A stretch of 64,000 bases of DNA from NCBI RefSeq assembly GCF_008370325.1, contig NZ_VNIP01000004.1:62001-126000 (forward strand), written 5' to 3'. Numbering within the stretch: position 1 is the stretch's first letter; each line of letters begins with the position of its first letter. The DNA is from Martinezella tropici. GTDB lineage: Bacteria > Pseudomonadota > Alphaproteobacteria > Rhizobiales > Rhizobiaceae. Positions 8,928-17,038 of this stretch are shown in pieces. Made by a program: the position numbers and the translations under genes. Below the pieces are notes generated by a model that saw nothing but the letters and a program-made list of their open reading frames with translations, was not told the DNA's origin and did not search any database.

Positions 8928-9254
8928 TCAGGCGAATACCGCGATACAGACGGACAGCCAGATCAAGGCTATTCCCAGCGCCAATGCTCGCCTGGCCTCA
9001 ACCACTTTCTCTGCCTCTTCTTCCGCAACAGGCGTCGTCACAATCCAGGGCACGCAGCCAAGCGCTGCAAATCCGATGATGGCTAAAACCACCACAAAAT
9101 AATCGGAAATATGCCAGGGTCCCTGTTCATACACGCCCCAATAGCCGAGGAACGCCATCCCGACCGCAAACATGGTCGCCGATGCGGAGCAAAGCCCGGT
9201 AACCGAGCCCGCGGGTGCACGCATCTTGCTTTTTTCCGATATTGACCCATTCAT
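8928..9254 (-). CDS. Small membrane protein, hypothetical
   Basis: About 108 residues with three hydrophobic segments (around MFAVGMAFLGYWGVY, YFVVVLAIIGFAALGCVPWIV and LALGIALIWLSVCIAVFA), separated by a charged stretch EEEAEKVVEARR. The start at 9254 (MNGSISEKS) is preferred; the frame is open a little further to 9290. It lies just downstream of the homocysteine methyltransferase on the same strand, 41 bases away, and could be the last gene of that operon. No family assigned. Confidence 0.45.
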   Translation of the reverse strand: MNGSISEKSKMRAPAGSVTGLCSASATMFAVGMAFLGYWGVYEQGPWHISDYFVVVLAIIGFAALGCVPWIVTTPVAEEEAEKVVEARRALALGIALIWLSVCIAVFA

Positions 9255-9295
9255 GACGCTATATCCACGCTGGCCGTCGCCTCCGTGCATATATG

Positions 9296-10228
9296 TCAGG
9301 AATTGCCCGCCGCCTCAACGGAATGCATGAGGGATCGCTTCAGCTGGTGAATATGTCCCGCGCCAATCCCGCAGCAACCGCCGACCATCGTTGCGCCGGC
9401 ATCGACCCATGAACAGGCGAAGCGCGAATAGGCATCATCGTTCAGATCGTCACGGGTCGCATGAAGGCCTTCATTGGCGGCAGATTCGCCTTGTTCCCCC
9501 TCGAAAGCATTGGCATAGACGCCGATCTGGAGAGCAGAACCGCTGCTCCTGAAGACCCGTCCCGCCGCGTCGACCGCCGCGCGCATGACTTCCGGCTTGC
9601 TGCAATTGAACAGAAGCGCTTCCGCACCAGACGAAGCGGCCCATCGAGCCGCGTCCTCTACCTTTTCTCCGGAACGGAGCGCGGGAGGAGCGCCGTCCCG
9701 CTGTGCGGCGTCATCCGCCAAAGTGAACGAGATCCAGAACGGCTTGCCGGTTTCGGCGACCGCGGTGCGGACGGCTTCTCCTTCGGCGATCAGGCTGAGG
9801 GTTTCGCCGAGCCAGACATCGACGTGAGGATCGAGATTTGCCACGAGAACCTTGAGATAGTCCTGGACCCGAGACGGATCGAAATTCTCAGGCTCGTAGG
9901 AACCGAAGATCGGCGGCAAGGAACCGGCAACCAGGATTTTACGGTCCTTGCAAGCATCGGCGGCGTCACGCGCCAATTTTCCCGCGCGCGCAATCAGAGC
10001 GGCACCTTCCGTCCAGAACCGCTCCTCGCCAATATGGAAGGGCACGAGCGCATAGCTGTTGGTGGTTATGACGTCGGAGCCGGCGGCGATGAACTCGTCA
10101 TGGACCTGTCGGACAATCTCGGGCGAATTGATCAGCGCGAGTGCCGACCATTCCGGCTGCTTCAACTCGGCGCCGAGGCGAAGGAGTTCGCGGCTCATGC
10201 CGCCGTCGAGGATCAAGAGTTTGCTCAT
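9296..10228 (-). CDS. mmuM: Homocysteine S-methyltransferase
   Basis: A 310-residue zinc enzyme of the homocysteine S-methyltransferase family, cytoplasmic, which moves a methyl group from a donor such as S-methylmethionine or a betaine to homocysteine to make methionine. It opens with the family signature LLILDGGMSRELLRLG. The zinc cysteines are visible as LLFNCSKPE and the paired Cys in VGGCCGIG near the C-terminus. Length is typical for MmuM-type single-domain enzymes. It follows an amino acid ABC importer operon on the same strand, which suggests uptake and use of a methylated sulfur compound. The actual methyl donor cannot be read from sequence. Confidence 0.85.
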   Translation of the reverse strand: MSKLLILDGGMSRELLRLGAELKQPEWSALALINSPEIVRQVHDEFIAAGSDVITTNSYALVPFHIGEERFWTEGAALIARAGKLARDAADACKDRKILVAGSLPPIFGSYEPENFDPSRVQDYLKVLVANLDPHVDVWLGETLSLIAEGEAVRTAVAETGKPFWISFTLADDAAQRDGAPPALRSGEKVEDAARWAASSGAEALLFNCSKPEVMRAAVDAAGRVFRSSGSALQIGVYANAFEGEQGESAANEGLHATRDDLNDDAYSRFACSWVDAGATMVGGCCGIGAGHIHQLKRSLMHSVEAAGNS

Positions 10229-10289
10229 AAATAGGATCTCCAGAAAGGTCAGGCATGCGGAGAGGTGCGCCCCTCCTTCGTGCCCCCGG

Positions 10290-10994
10290 TTAGCGCCGCA
10301 TGGGAACCTGCGCCTCCAGGAAGCGGAAGGCTCGTGCGATAATGGCGGTGATTATGAGGTAGAAGATGGTCACGACGATCAGCGGCTCGTAAACGAGCAG
10401 CGTGTCCTGGCGCACCTTGGTGGCAACGGCGTAGAGATCCATCACCGTGACGGTGAAAGCCAGCGGCGTCGCTTTCAGCTGCATGACGATTTCGCCGCCG
10501 ATGGTCGGCAATGCGATGCGAATGGCGCGCGGCAGCCAGATGCGCCGCGTCAGCGTGAACGGCCGCATGCCGAATGCGCGACCGGCCTCAAGCTCGCCTT
10601 TCGGGACGGCAAGCAATGCGCCGCGCAGCACTTCCGCCTCGTAAGCCGCATAATTCAGCGTGAAGCTGACGGCGGCGAAGAAAAAGCCCTCGCGAAGGAT
10701 CGGCCAAAGCAGGCTCTGGCGAATACCAGGGATGACAGGCAAAAGAGAGCCGACGCCGTAATAAAGCAGCCAGAGCTGGATCAGCAGCGGCGTGCCCCGG
10801 AAGAAGGTGCAATAGCCGCTGGCGAAATATCGGAGAAGGCGATTGCTGCTGATCTGCGCGAAGGCGAGGCCGATTGCGATGATGAAGCCGAAGACGACGG
10901 AAATCGCAAGCAACGACAGCGTTTGCCAGGCTCCGGTCAACAGAAGTGGCCAATAGGAATTGATCCACGAGAAGGTCATGTCAATGCTCCTCAC
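10290..10994 (-). CDS. Polar amino acid ABC transporter permease (HisM-like)
   Basis: A 234-residue inner-membrane permease of the His/Glu/Gln/Arg/opine family with several hydrophobic spans. The conserved EAA loop that docks with the ATPase is visible as EAGRAFGMRPFTLTRRIWLPRAIRIALP. FRGTPLLIQLWLLYYG is the typical family signature after the first spans. Its start overlaps the stop of the partner permease by 4 bases (10991-10994), so the pair is translationally coupled. It works with the second permease, the ATPase and the binding protein encoded upstream. Confidence 0.9.
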   Translation of the reverse strand: MRSIDMTFSWINSYWPLLLTGAWQTLSLLAISVVFGFIIAIGLAFAQISSNRLLRYFASGYCTFFRGTPLLIQLWLLYYGVGSLLPVIPGIRQSLLWPILREGFFFAAVSFTLNYAAYEAEVLRGALLAVPKGELEAGRAFGMRPFTLTRRIWLPRAIRIALPTIGGEIVMQLKATPLAFTVTVMDLYAVATKVRQDTLLVYEPLIVVTIFYLIITAIIARAFRFLEAQVPMRR

Positions 10995-11716
10995 GCGAGC
11001 TTCGGTTGACCACGACGCACCCGGCGTTCAATCAACTTGAACACCGCATTCGAGACGAGCGTGAGGGCGAGATATATGAGGGCGGAGGCCAGGAAAAAGA
11101 TGAAGTAGTGCTTGGTGCTCGCACCGGCGAGACGCGTGGCGAGAGCGAGCTCCTGGTAGCCGACGACCGCGACGAGCGCGCTGTCCTTGGTGACCGACAT
11201 CCAAAGATTGGCAAGTCCCGGCAGAGCATTCGGCAGCAGGGCCGGCAGGATAATGCGGCGGAAACGCAGGCGCGGCCCCATGCCGAAAGCCTTTGCCGCT
11301 TCGACCTGACCAACGGGAATGGCAAGGATCGCGCCGCGCAGCACCTCCGTCATGTAGGCGCCTTGCACGAAGCCGAGCACGGCGACGGCGACCGCAAAGC
11401 CATTCAATTCGAAGGCCGGGAAATTGAGCGCCGCGAAGATCCGGTTGAGGCCGTCCATTCCTGCATAGTAGAGCCCCACGATCAGGATCAGCTCGGGGAC
11501 CGCGCGAATGGCGGTGGTGTAAAGTTCCAGCAAAAGGCAGAGCGGCCTGATGCCGGAAAGCTTGCCCAGCGCGCCGCCGATACCGAGAAGAAGGCCTATC
11601 AGAAAAGCGCCGGCGGAGATGGCGACCGTGGAGGCGGCGCCCGTCAACAGCACTCCACCCCATCCAGGCGGATAGGGGGAGAGCAGGTCGAGAATGCCTT
11701 GCTGGGAGGTCGCCAT
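10991..11716 (-). CDS. Polar amino acid ABC transporter permease (HisQ-like)
   Basis: A 241-residue inner-membrane permease. IRAVPELILIVGLYYAG is the family signature near the middle, and the EAA loop is VEAAKAFGMGPRLRFRRIILPALLPNALPG. It begins 12 bases after the binding-protein gene and overlaps the next permease by 4 bases, as expected for the two unlike subunits of a heterodimeric polar amino acid importer. Substrate is inferred only from the neighbouring homocysteine methyltransferase. Confidence 0.9.
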   Translation of the reverse strand: MATSQQGILDLLSPYPPGWGGVLLTGAASTVAISAGAFLIGLLLGIGGALGKLSGIRPLCLLLELYTTAIRAVPELILIVGLYYAGMDGLNRIFAALNFPAFELNGFAVAVAVLGFVQGAYMTEVLRGAILAIPVGQVEAAKAFGMGPRLRFRRIILPALLPNALPGLANLWMSVTKDSALVAVVGYQELALATRLAGASTKHYFIFFLASALIYLALTLVSNAVFKLIERRVRRGQPKLA

Positions 11717-11728
11717 CGTCGCGATCGT

Positions 11729-12502
11729 TTACTTGGCGCCGTAGATGTCGAAGCCGAAATACTTTCTGGTGATTTCGTCGTATTTGCCGCTGGCGCGCAC
11801 CGCGGCGATGGCCGCATTGAGCTTTGCCTTGAGCGCGGTGTCTTCCTTGCGCAGGCCGCCGGAAACGCCGGCTCCGAGGATTTCCTTATCGTCGGCGACG
11901 TCGCCCATCTTGGCGCAGCAATCCTTGCCGCCATCGCTCTTCAGGAAGGCGTCGAGGGCAAGTGAATCGCCGAAGACATAGTCGATGCGGCCGGCGGCAA
12001 GATCCTGAAACGCCTCATCGAGCGTCTGATAGGTCTTTTCGTCCGCGACCTTGGCAAAGTATTTCTTGTAGTATTCCGACTGGATGGTCGACACCTGGAT
12101 GCCGATGGTCTTGCCCTTGACGTCGTCTGCCGTCGCGCCGGGCTTCTGGTCCTTCGGGCCGATCAGCGTGCTGGGCGTATTGTAGTATTTGTCGGTGAAA
12201 TCGATGACTTTCGAACGCTCCGCCGTATTCGACATCGATGACCAGATCACATCGAACTTCTTGCTCTGAAGCGCCGGAATGAGACCGTCCCAGGAAAGCT
12301 CGACGATCGAGCACTTCTCTTTCATCTGCTCGCAAACGGCGTCCATCATGTCGATTTCCCAGCCTTGCCATTTGCCAGAGGCATCCTTGGCGAAGAATGG
12401 CGGATAGGATTCGTTCATGATGCCGAAGCGGACCTCGGCCTGCGCCGTGACGGTGGAAAGGGCAAGCGTTACGCCGGCAAGCAGCATGGGAAGCAGTTTC
12501 AT
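11729..12502 (-). CDS. Periplasmic amino acid-binding protein of the ABC importer
   Basis: A 257-residue solute-binding protein of family 3. The start at 12502 gives a clean signal peptide (MKLLPMLLAGVTLALSTVTAQA) and has GGAGAA about 9 bases upstream; a longer open frame is ignored. The mature protein begins EVRFGIMNESYPPFFAKDA, the usual opening of this fold. It continues with GWEIDMMDAVCEQM and WDGLIPALQSKKFDVI, which surround the ligand pocket. A cysteine pair (KDCCAK) lies in the second lobe. It captures the substrate for the two permeases encoded downstream. Confidence 0.9.
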   Translation of the reverse strand: MKLLPMLLAGVTLALSTVTAQAEVRFGIMNESYPPFFAKDASGKWQGWEIDMMDAVCEQMKEKCSIVELSWDGLIPALQSKKFDVIWSSMSNTAERSKVIDFTDKYYNTPSTLIGPKDQKPGATADDVKGKTIGIQVSTIQSEYYKKYFAKVADEKTYQTLDEAFQDLAAGRIDYVFGDSLALDAFLKSDGGKDCCAKMGDVADDKEILGAGVSGGLRKEDTALKAKLNAAIAAVRASGKYDEITRKYFGFDIYGAK

Positions 12503-12545
12503 ATGCGGGTTCTCCTGGTGTTGTTGTCTGTGCGGGAAGTGAAGA

Positions 12546-13325
12546 TCAGGGCGAAAGCATGCCGGTGAATTCACGGCAGCGGGCGCTGAGCGGAGCATCG
12601 AAGACCTGCTCAGGCGGTCCTTCTTCCTCGATCCGTCCCTGGTGCAGGAAGAGAACGTGGCTCGAGACATCGCGGGCAAAACGCATCTCGTGGGTCACCA
12701 GCAGCATGGTTCGGCCTTCTTCCGCGAGATCACGGATGACCTTGAGCACTTCACCCACCAGTTCCGGATCGAGCGCCGATGTCGGTTCGTCGAAGAGCAT
12801 CACCGCCGGGTCTATACAAAGGGCTCGGGCAATCGCTGCTCTTTGCTGCTGACCTCCAGAGAGGAAGGCTGGATAGGCATCGCGCTTGTCGTAGAGCCCG
12901 ACTTTATCGAGAAGAACCTGCGCCTTTTCGATCGCCTCGCGGCGAGGGATGCCCAGGACATGCACCGGAGCCTCGATGATGTTTTCGAGAACGGTCATGT
13001 GCGCCCAGAGATTGAAACTCTGGAATACCATGCCGAGCCCCCGGCGGATCCGCTCGATCTGCCGCCAGCTTTTCGGCTGCGTCCGTCCTTGCCGTGCCTG
13101 TTTCAAGGCGATTTCCTCGCCATTGACGACGATGCGTCCGCGGTCCGGCATTTCGAGCAGGTTTATACACCGCAGAAACGTGCTCTTGCCGGAACCGGAC
13201 GAGCCGATGACGGCAATGACATCCCCTTGTCTGGCCGTGGTTGAAACGCCCTTGAGGACTTCGTGTGAACCAAAGCTTTTGTGAAGATCTTCCACACAAA
13301 GTGCCTGGGAGGACGGCTCTGCCAT
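12546..13325 (-). CDS. Polar amino acid ABC transporter ATP-binding protein
   Basis: A 259-residue ATPase of the GlnQ/HisP type. Walker A is GSSGSGKST, the Q-loop is VFQSFNLWAHMTVLEN, the signature is LSGGQQQR, Walker B is VMLFDEPTSALD, and the switch histidine is in LLVTHEM. The start at 13325 (MAEPSSQ) was chosen; upstream open frame has no support. It is the promoter-proximal gene of the operon ATPase, binding protein, two permeases, homocysteine methyltransferase. It faces a divergent Lrp-type regulator 171 bases away, which probably controls it. Confidence 0.92.
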   Translation of the reverse strand: MAEPSSQALCVEDLHKSFGSHEVLKGVSTTARQGDVIAVIGSSGSGKSTFLRCINLLEMPDRGRIVVNGEEIALKQARQGRTQPKSWRQIERIRRGLGMVFQSFNLWAHMTVLENIIEAPVHVLGIPRREAIEKAQVLLDKVGLYDKRDAYPAFLSGGQQQRAAIARALCIDPAVMLFDEPTSALDPELVGEVLKVIRDLAEEGRTMLLVTHEMRFARDVSSHVLFLHQGRIEEEGPPEQVFDAPLSARCREFTGMLSP

Positions 13326-13496
13326 GCATAATTCCGATAAAAGACAATTTGCGGAGAATATCGCGAAGATGGGCGGAATTTGCGCGCAATTTCCGATTAT
13401 TTTGCATAAAAAAAGCAAAAATCTATTTCAGGTGCATCTTTTGTGATAGAATAGAGATGTCGCCACACAATTTCACCGACCGGCCAGAGGAATGGG

Positions 13497-13982
13497 ATGG
13501 AAAATCTGGATCGCTTCGATCGCGATATTCTCGATATCGTCCAACGCAACTGCCAGCTCACCGCCGAAACAATCGCCGATGAGGTCGGCCTTTCAACGTC
13601 CGCCGTGCAGCGGCGCCTGAAACGGTTGCGCGAGGATGGCATCATCAAGGCGGAAATTGCGGTCGTGGACCGCAAGGCGACCGGAACCTCGATGGTCTTC
13701 ATCGTCGGCATGGAGATCGAACGGGACAACTACGATGCGCTTGCCAAGTTCCGCCTTTGGGCGGAGAAACAGGATCACATTCAGCAGGTCTACTATGTCA
13801 CCGGCGCCGTCGACCTCATTGCGATCGTCACCGCCAGCGATGTCGAGCACTATGACGACATCGCCGCGTTGATCATGGCTGAGAATCCGCAAATCCGCCG
13901 CATGCATACGAATGTGGTGCTGCGGGACGTGAAACTCGGATTATTCGTTCCGCTGGCAAATGGTGGTGAGGACGGCCGATAG
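13497..13982 (+). CDS. Lrp/AsnC family transcriptional regulator
   Basis: A 161-residue regulator. The N-terminal winged HTH is plain (LDRFDRDILDIVQRNCQLTAETIADEVGLS, then AVQRRLKRLREDGII). The C-terminal RAM ligand-binding domain follows, with the glycine-bearing VTGAVDLIAIVTASD. It is divergent from the amino acid importer/homocysteine methyltransferase operon, and the A/T-rich gap between them (about 13326-13496) is the likely operator region. Lrp-type proteins usually bind an amino acid effector; methionine or a related compound is a reasonable guess here but is inference. Confidence 0.9.
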   Translation: MENLDRFDRDILDIVQRNCQLTAETIADEVGLSTSAVQRRLKRLREDGIIKAEIAVVDRKATGTSMVFIVGMEIERDNYDALAKFRLWAEKQDHIQQVYYVTGAVDLIAIVTASDVEHYDDIAALIMAENPQIRRMHTNVVLRDVKLGLFVPLANGGEDGR

Positions 13983-14013
13983 AGCGGTTCGGTTTTCATG
14001 GAATTTCTGAATG
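13981..14013 (+). repeat. Dispersed intergenic repeat, copy 1
   Basis: AGAGCGGTTC followed by a G/T stretch and CATGGAAT(C/T)TCTGA recurs, slightly changed, at 38584-38615. Both copies lie immediately after a gene stop. It is a short repeat of the kind scattered through Rhizobiaceae intergenic DNA. Confidence 0.5.
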
Positions 14014-14039
14014 GTTCTGTGTGGACTGTGATCGGTTCA

Positions 14040-14801
14040 CTATCGCAGATAATGGATATGCGGCCGCTCGTGATGAGGCGAGATCTCGACCCGGGCTTCC
14101 ACGGCGAAGACGTCCCGCAGGAGGTCTTCGGTCAGCACATCTTCCGGGGCGCCTGCGGCCACGATCCGGCCGTGCTGCATGATGATCAGCTGGTCGCAGA
14201 ACATGGCGGCATGGTTGAGATCGTGAAGGGCGATGATGCTGGTGATCGGCAGGCCTGAAACCAGCCGCATGAGGCTGATCTGATGCTGAATGTCGAGATG
14301 GTTGGTCGGCTCGTCGAGGATAAGTTCTTTCGGTGCCTGCGCCAAGGCGCGGGCAATGTGGGTGCGCTGTTTTTCCCCGCCCGAAAGGCTCAGCCAACGA
14401 TCGTTGCGCTTTTCCTTCATTCCGGCGCGCTCAAGGGCGCTTTCCACGGTCTCGTCATCCGTCGAGGTCCAGCCTGAAAACATCGACCGATGCGGAAATC
14501 GGCCGAGCTTTACGACATCGATGACCTGGAGATTGGCATTGGTCGTGCCGTGCTGCTCGACAAAGGCCACGCGCCGTGCGATCGCGCGCCGAGGCATCTT
14601 GTCAAGATCGCGTCCGTCAAGCGTGATGCGGCCGGAATTCGGCTTTTTCAATCCGGCCAGCAGACGCAGAAGCGACGTCTTTCCGGAGCCATTCGGTCCA
14701 AGCAGGCCGAGCATTTTTCCCGCAGGCGCTTCGAAGGAGACGCCGTCGAGCACGGTCTTCCTGCCGATTTTCCAGATAATGTTGTCGGCCTTGATGCTCA
14801 T
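14040..14801 (-). CDS. FecE-type ABC transporter ATP-binding protein
   Basis: A 253-residue ATPase for an iron-siderophore, haem or cobalamin importer. Walker A is GPNGSGKTS, the signature is LSGGEKQR, Walker B is LILDEPTNHLD, and the switch histidine is in IALHDLNHAAM. The start at 14801 (MSIKADNIIW) overlaps the permease stop by 4 bases (ATGA). It is the last gene of an operon encoding binding protein, permease and ATPase. A longer open frame upstream lies inside the permease gene and is not used. Confidence 0.9.
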   Translation of the reverse strand: MSIKADNIIWKIGRKTVLDGVSFEAPAGKMLGLLGPNGSGKTSLLRLLAGLKKPNSGRITLDGRDLDKMPRRAIARRVAFVEQHGTTNANLQVIDVVKLGRFPHRSMFSGWTSTDDETVESALERAGMKEKRNDRWLSLSGGEKQRTHIARALAQAPKELILDEPTNHLDIQHQISLMRLVSGLPITSIIALHDLNHAAMFCDQLIIMQHGRIVAAGAPEDVLTEDLLRDVFAVEARVEISPHHERPHIHYLR

Positions 14802-15838
14802 GATGCGCGCTGGAACCGATAGAGAATGATCGCAAAGAATGGGACGCCGACCAGCGCCGTAACCACCCCGATCGGCAGGACCTGCTGTGGGATGAGGGCG
14901 CGTGAGGCGATATCTGCCAGCACCATGAACATCGCTCCGATGATGGCGCAAGCCGGCAGCAGCCGGATGTGAAGCGGCCCGACGACGAAGCGTGCCGTGT
15001 GCGGTACGACGAGACCGACAAAGCCGATCGAGCCCACCATGCTGACGATGGTCGCTGTCATCATCGCGGTCAGCGCAAAGAGCCCCATCCGCGCTCGCCC
15101 GACATTGACGCCAAGAGACGAGGCTGCCTCGTCACCAAAGGCGAAGGCGTCCAGGACACGCGCGTAGAGCAGACAGGCGGCAAGCCCGAAGCCGACGATA
15201 GTCGATACCAGCATGAATTCCGGCCAGCGTACGCCGCCGAAACTGCCGAGCAGCCAGAACATCACATCACGCGCCTGTTGGGCATTCCCCGATGTCGTTA
15301 CGATATAGGATGTCGCGGCGTTGAACAGCTGAGAGGCGGCGACGCCGGCAAGGATGGTGCGATCGGCACCGCCTCGTGTGCCGTTGGAAAGGAGAGCGAC
15401 AAAGAAAAAGGCAGCGAATGCGCCGGCAAAGGCACCTGCCGACAACGAAACCGCACCGGCGCCGACGCCCAAGATGACGACCGCAACGGCACCCGTCGAA
15501 GCACCCGCCGAAATGCCAAGCACATAGGGTTCGGCAAGGGGATTTCGAAGGAGCGATTGCATGATTGCCCCCGACAGTGCCAGCCCCGCACCGCAGAAAG
15601 CCGCCACCAATGCCCGGCTGAGGCGATAATCCCAGATGACCGTTTCGTGGATGCGGTTGATCTCGACGCCTGTCCAGCCGAGCCTGTTGGTGATGGCGTA
15701 GAACGTCGTCGACAGCGGGATCGGCAGGTCGCCGATGCCGACACTGATACCGATGATCAGGCCGATCGCTGCAAGGGAGGCCAGCAGCAACAGGCCGAAG
15801 GCAGCCAGTTGCCGTAGGGTGCGGTACGCGTCGATCAC
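14798..15838 (-). CDS. FecCD family ABC transporter permease
   Basis: A 346-residue inner-membrane permease with about ten hydrophobic spans. Family signatures include RLSRALVAAFCGAGLALSGAIMQ, LAEPYVLGISAGAS and a C-terminal GFVGLVVPHTARFVVG. It overlaps both neighbours by 4 bases, so binding protein, permease and ATPase are co-translated. The FecCD family moves iron-siderophore, haem or vitamin B12. No TonB receptor or siderophore gene is nearby to say which. Confidence 0.9.
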   Translation of the reverse strand: MIDAYRTLRQLAAFGLLLLASLAAIGLIIGISVGIGDLPIPLSTTFYAITNRLGWTGVEINRIHETVIWDYRLSRALVAAFCGAGLALSGAIMQSLLRNPLAEPYVLGISAGASTGAVAVVILGVGAGAVSLSAGAFAGAFAAFFFVALLSNGTRGGADRTILAGVAASQLFNAATSYIVTTSGNAQQARDVMFWLLGSFGGVRWPEFMLVSTIVGFGLAACLLYARVLDAFAFGDEAASSLGVNVGRARMGLFALTAMMTATIVSMVGSIGFVGLVVPHTARFVVGPLHIRLLPACAIIGAMFMVLADIASRALIPQQVLPIGVVTALVGVPFFAIILYRFQRAS

Positions 15839-16875
15839 TTCAGCAGACCAAGTGCCTTGAGCTGCTGGGCCACCTGCTCGGCGCCATAGATCGTGCGGAT
15901 GGTCGGGTTCATGGCCTGACCGTCCATGACGACGATGGCCTTGTTCTTGACGGCGGGAAGCTGGCTGACGGCCGGATCGGTGGTGAGAAACTTGATCTTG
16001 GCTTCCGGCTTGTCGAGTTCCCAGCGATTGCGGTCGAGGCTGGCAACGACAATGACATCAGGATTGGCGGCGATGATGCTCTCCCAGCCGAGTGTCGGCC
16101 ATTCCGCTTCGGTGGTAATGGCATTGTGGCCGCCAAGCAGGTCGGCGATATAACCTGAAGGGCTGTTTTTTCCGCCGACATAGGCATCTGCAGATGGCGA
16201 TGGGCTAGAGAACCAGAAGACATAGGAGAGCTTCTTGCCGTCCTTCGGCGCATTCGCGCGGAGTGCCGTTTCCCGCTTTTTGAAATCCGCGATCAGCGCC
16301 TGGCCCTTGTCGCGGACATCGAAAATCTGCGAGAGTTCGTCGATCTCCTGATAGAGCGTGCTCATGTTCCAAATCTGGCTACGGGCGGCATTGCCGTATT
16401 TGTCCTGAGAAGCACCCTGGGCTGGGCAGATACTGGGGGAAACATAGGTGGGAATATTGAGCTTTTCGAAGTCCTCGCGCTTTGCCACCTTGCTGCTCGG
16501 TCCCATCAGGGTCGGTAGTGCGGCTGTAACGAAATCAGGATTTTCCGAGAGGATCGATTCAAAGGTCGGGAACTCGACCGTCAGCAGCTTGACCTTGGAA
16601 TTGGCTTCCGCAAGCTGCGGCAGAACTTTGTTGGGCCAGAAGGCGGTGCCGACCATTTTGCTCTCAAGACCAAGCAAAAGAAGAATTTCGGCACTGTTCT
16701 GGCCAAGCCCGATCGCCCGTTCCGGTGCTTTCTGGAATGTGACCTTGGTGCCGCAATTGTCGATCGTCAGAGGATAGCTGGTGGATGCGGCAGATGCCGC
16801 CGGTACGGCAAGGCCGAGCGCTACGCAAAGAGCCGAGACGGCTAAAAGTGATTTCAATATGGTCACGAAAAACAT
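15835..16875 (-). CDS. Periplasmic binding protein for iron chelate or cobalamin
   Basis: A 346-residue protein of the FepB/BtuF type (periplasmic binding domain). The start at 16875 gives a signal peptide (FFVTILKSLLAVSALCVALGL, cut after ASAA). The mature part begins YPLTIDNCGTKVTFQKAPERAIGLG, typical of the family, and ends with WPTLGWESIIAANPDVIVV. No lipobox is seen, so it is probably soluble. It is the first gene of the operon. Regulation by iron would be expected, but I do not see a convincing iron-responsive box upstream. Confidence 0.87.
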   Translation of the reverse strand: MFFVTILKSLLAVSALCVALGLAVPAASAASTSYPLTIDNCGTKVTFQKAPERAIGLGQNSAEILLLLGLESKMVGTAFWPNKVLPQLAEANSKVKLLTVEFPTFESILSENPDFVTAALPTLMGPSSKVAKREDFEKLNIPTYVSPSICPAQGASQDKYGNAARSQIWNMSTLYQEIDELSQIFDVRDKGQALIADFKKRETALRANAPKDGKKLSYVFWFSSPSPSADAYVGGKNSPSGYIADLLGGHNAITTEAEWPTLGWESIIAANPDVIVVASLDRNRWELDKPEAKIKFLTTDPAVSQLPAVKNKAIVVMDGQAMNPTIRTIYGAEQVAQQLKALGLLK

Positions 16876-17038
16876 CCTGATCGTTTGCGGCCAAATGTGA
16901 ACGGGTAAAAACACCCGCGGCGGTATAGCCTTGTCAGGCGGTTACAAACAAGAGGAATTTACTCATATTTATGCAGATTCGGCACGCATGGACCAGGGCA
17001 AGGCCTGGGTTCGCCGGTATCACCGCCGTGACCGGCAA

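Noticed and set aside
10059..11965. Long plus-strand open frames opposite the amino acid transporter genes
   Set aside because: Antisense shadows of well-supported minus-strand permease and binding-protein genes.
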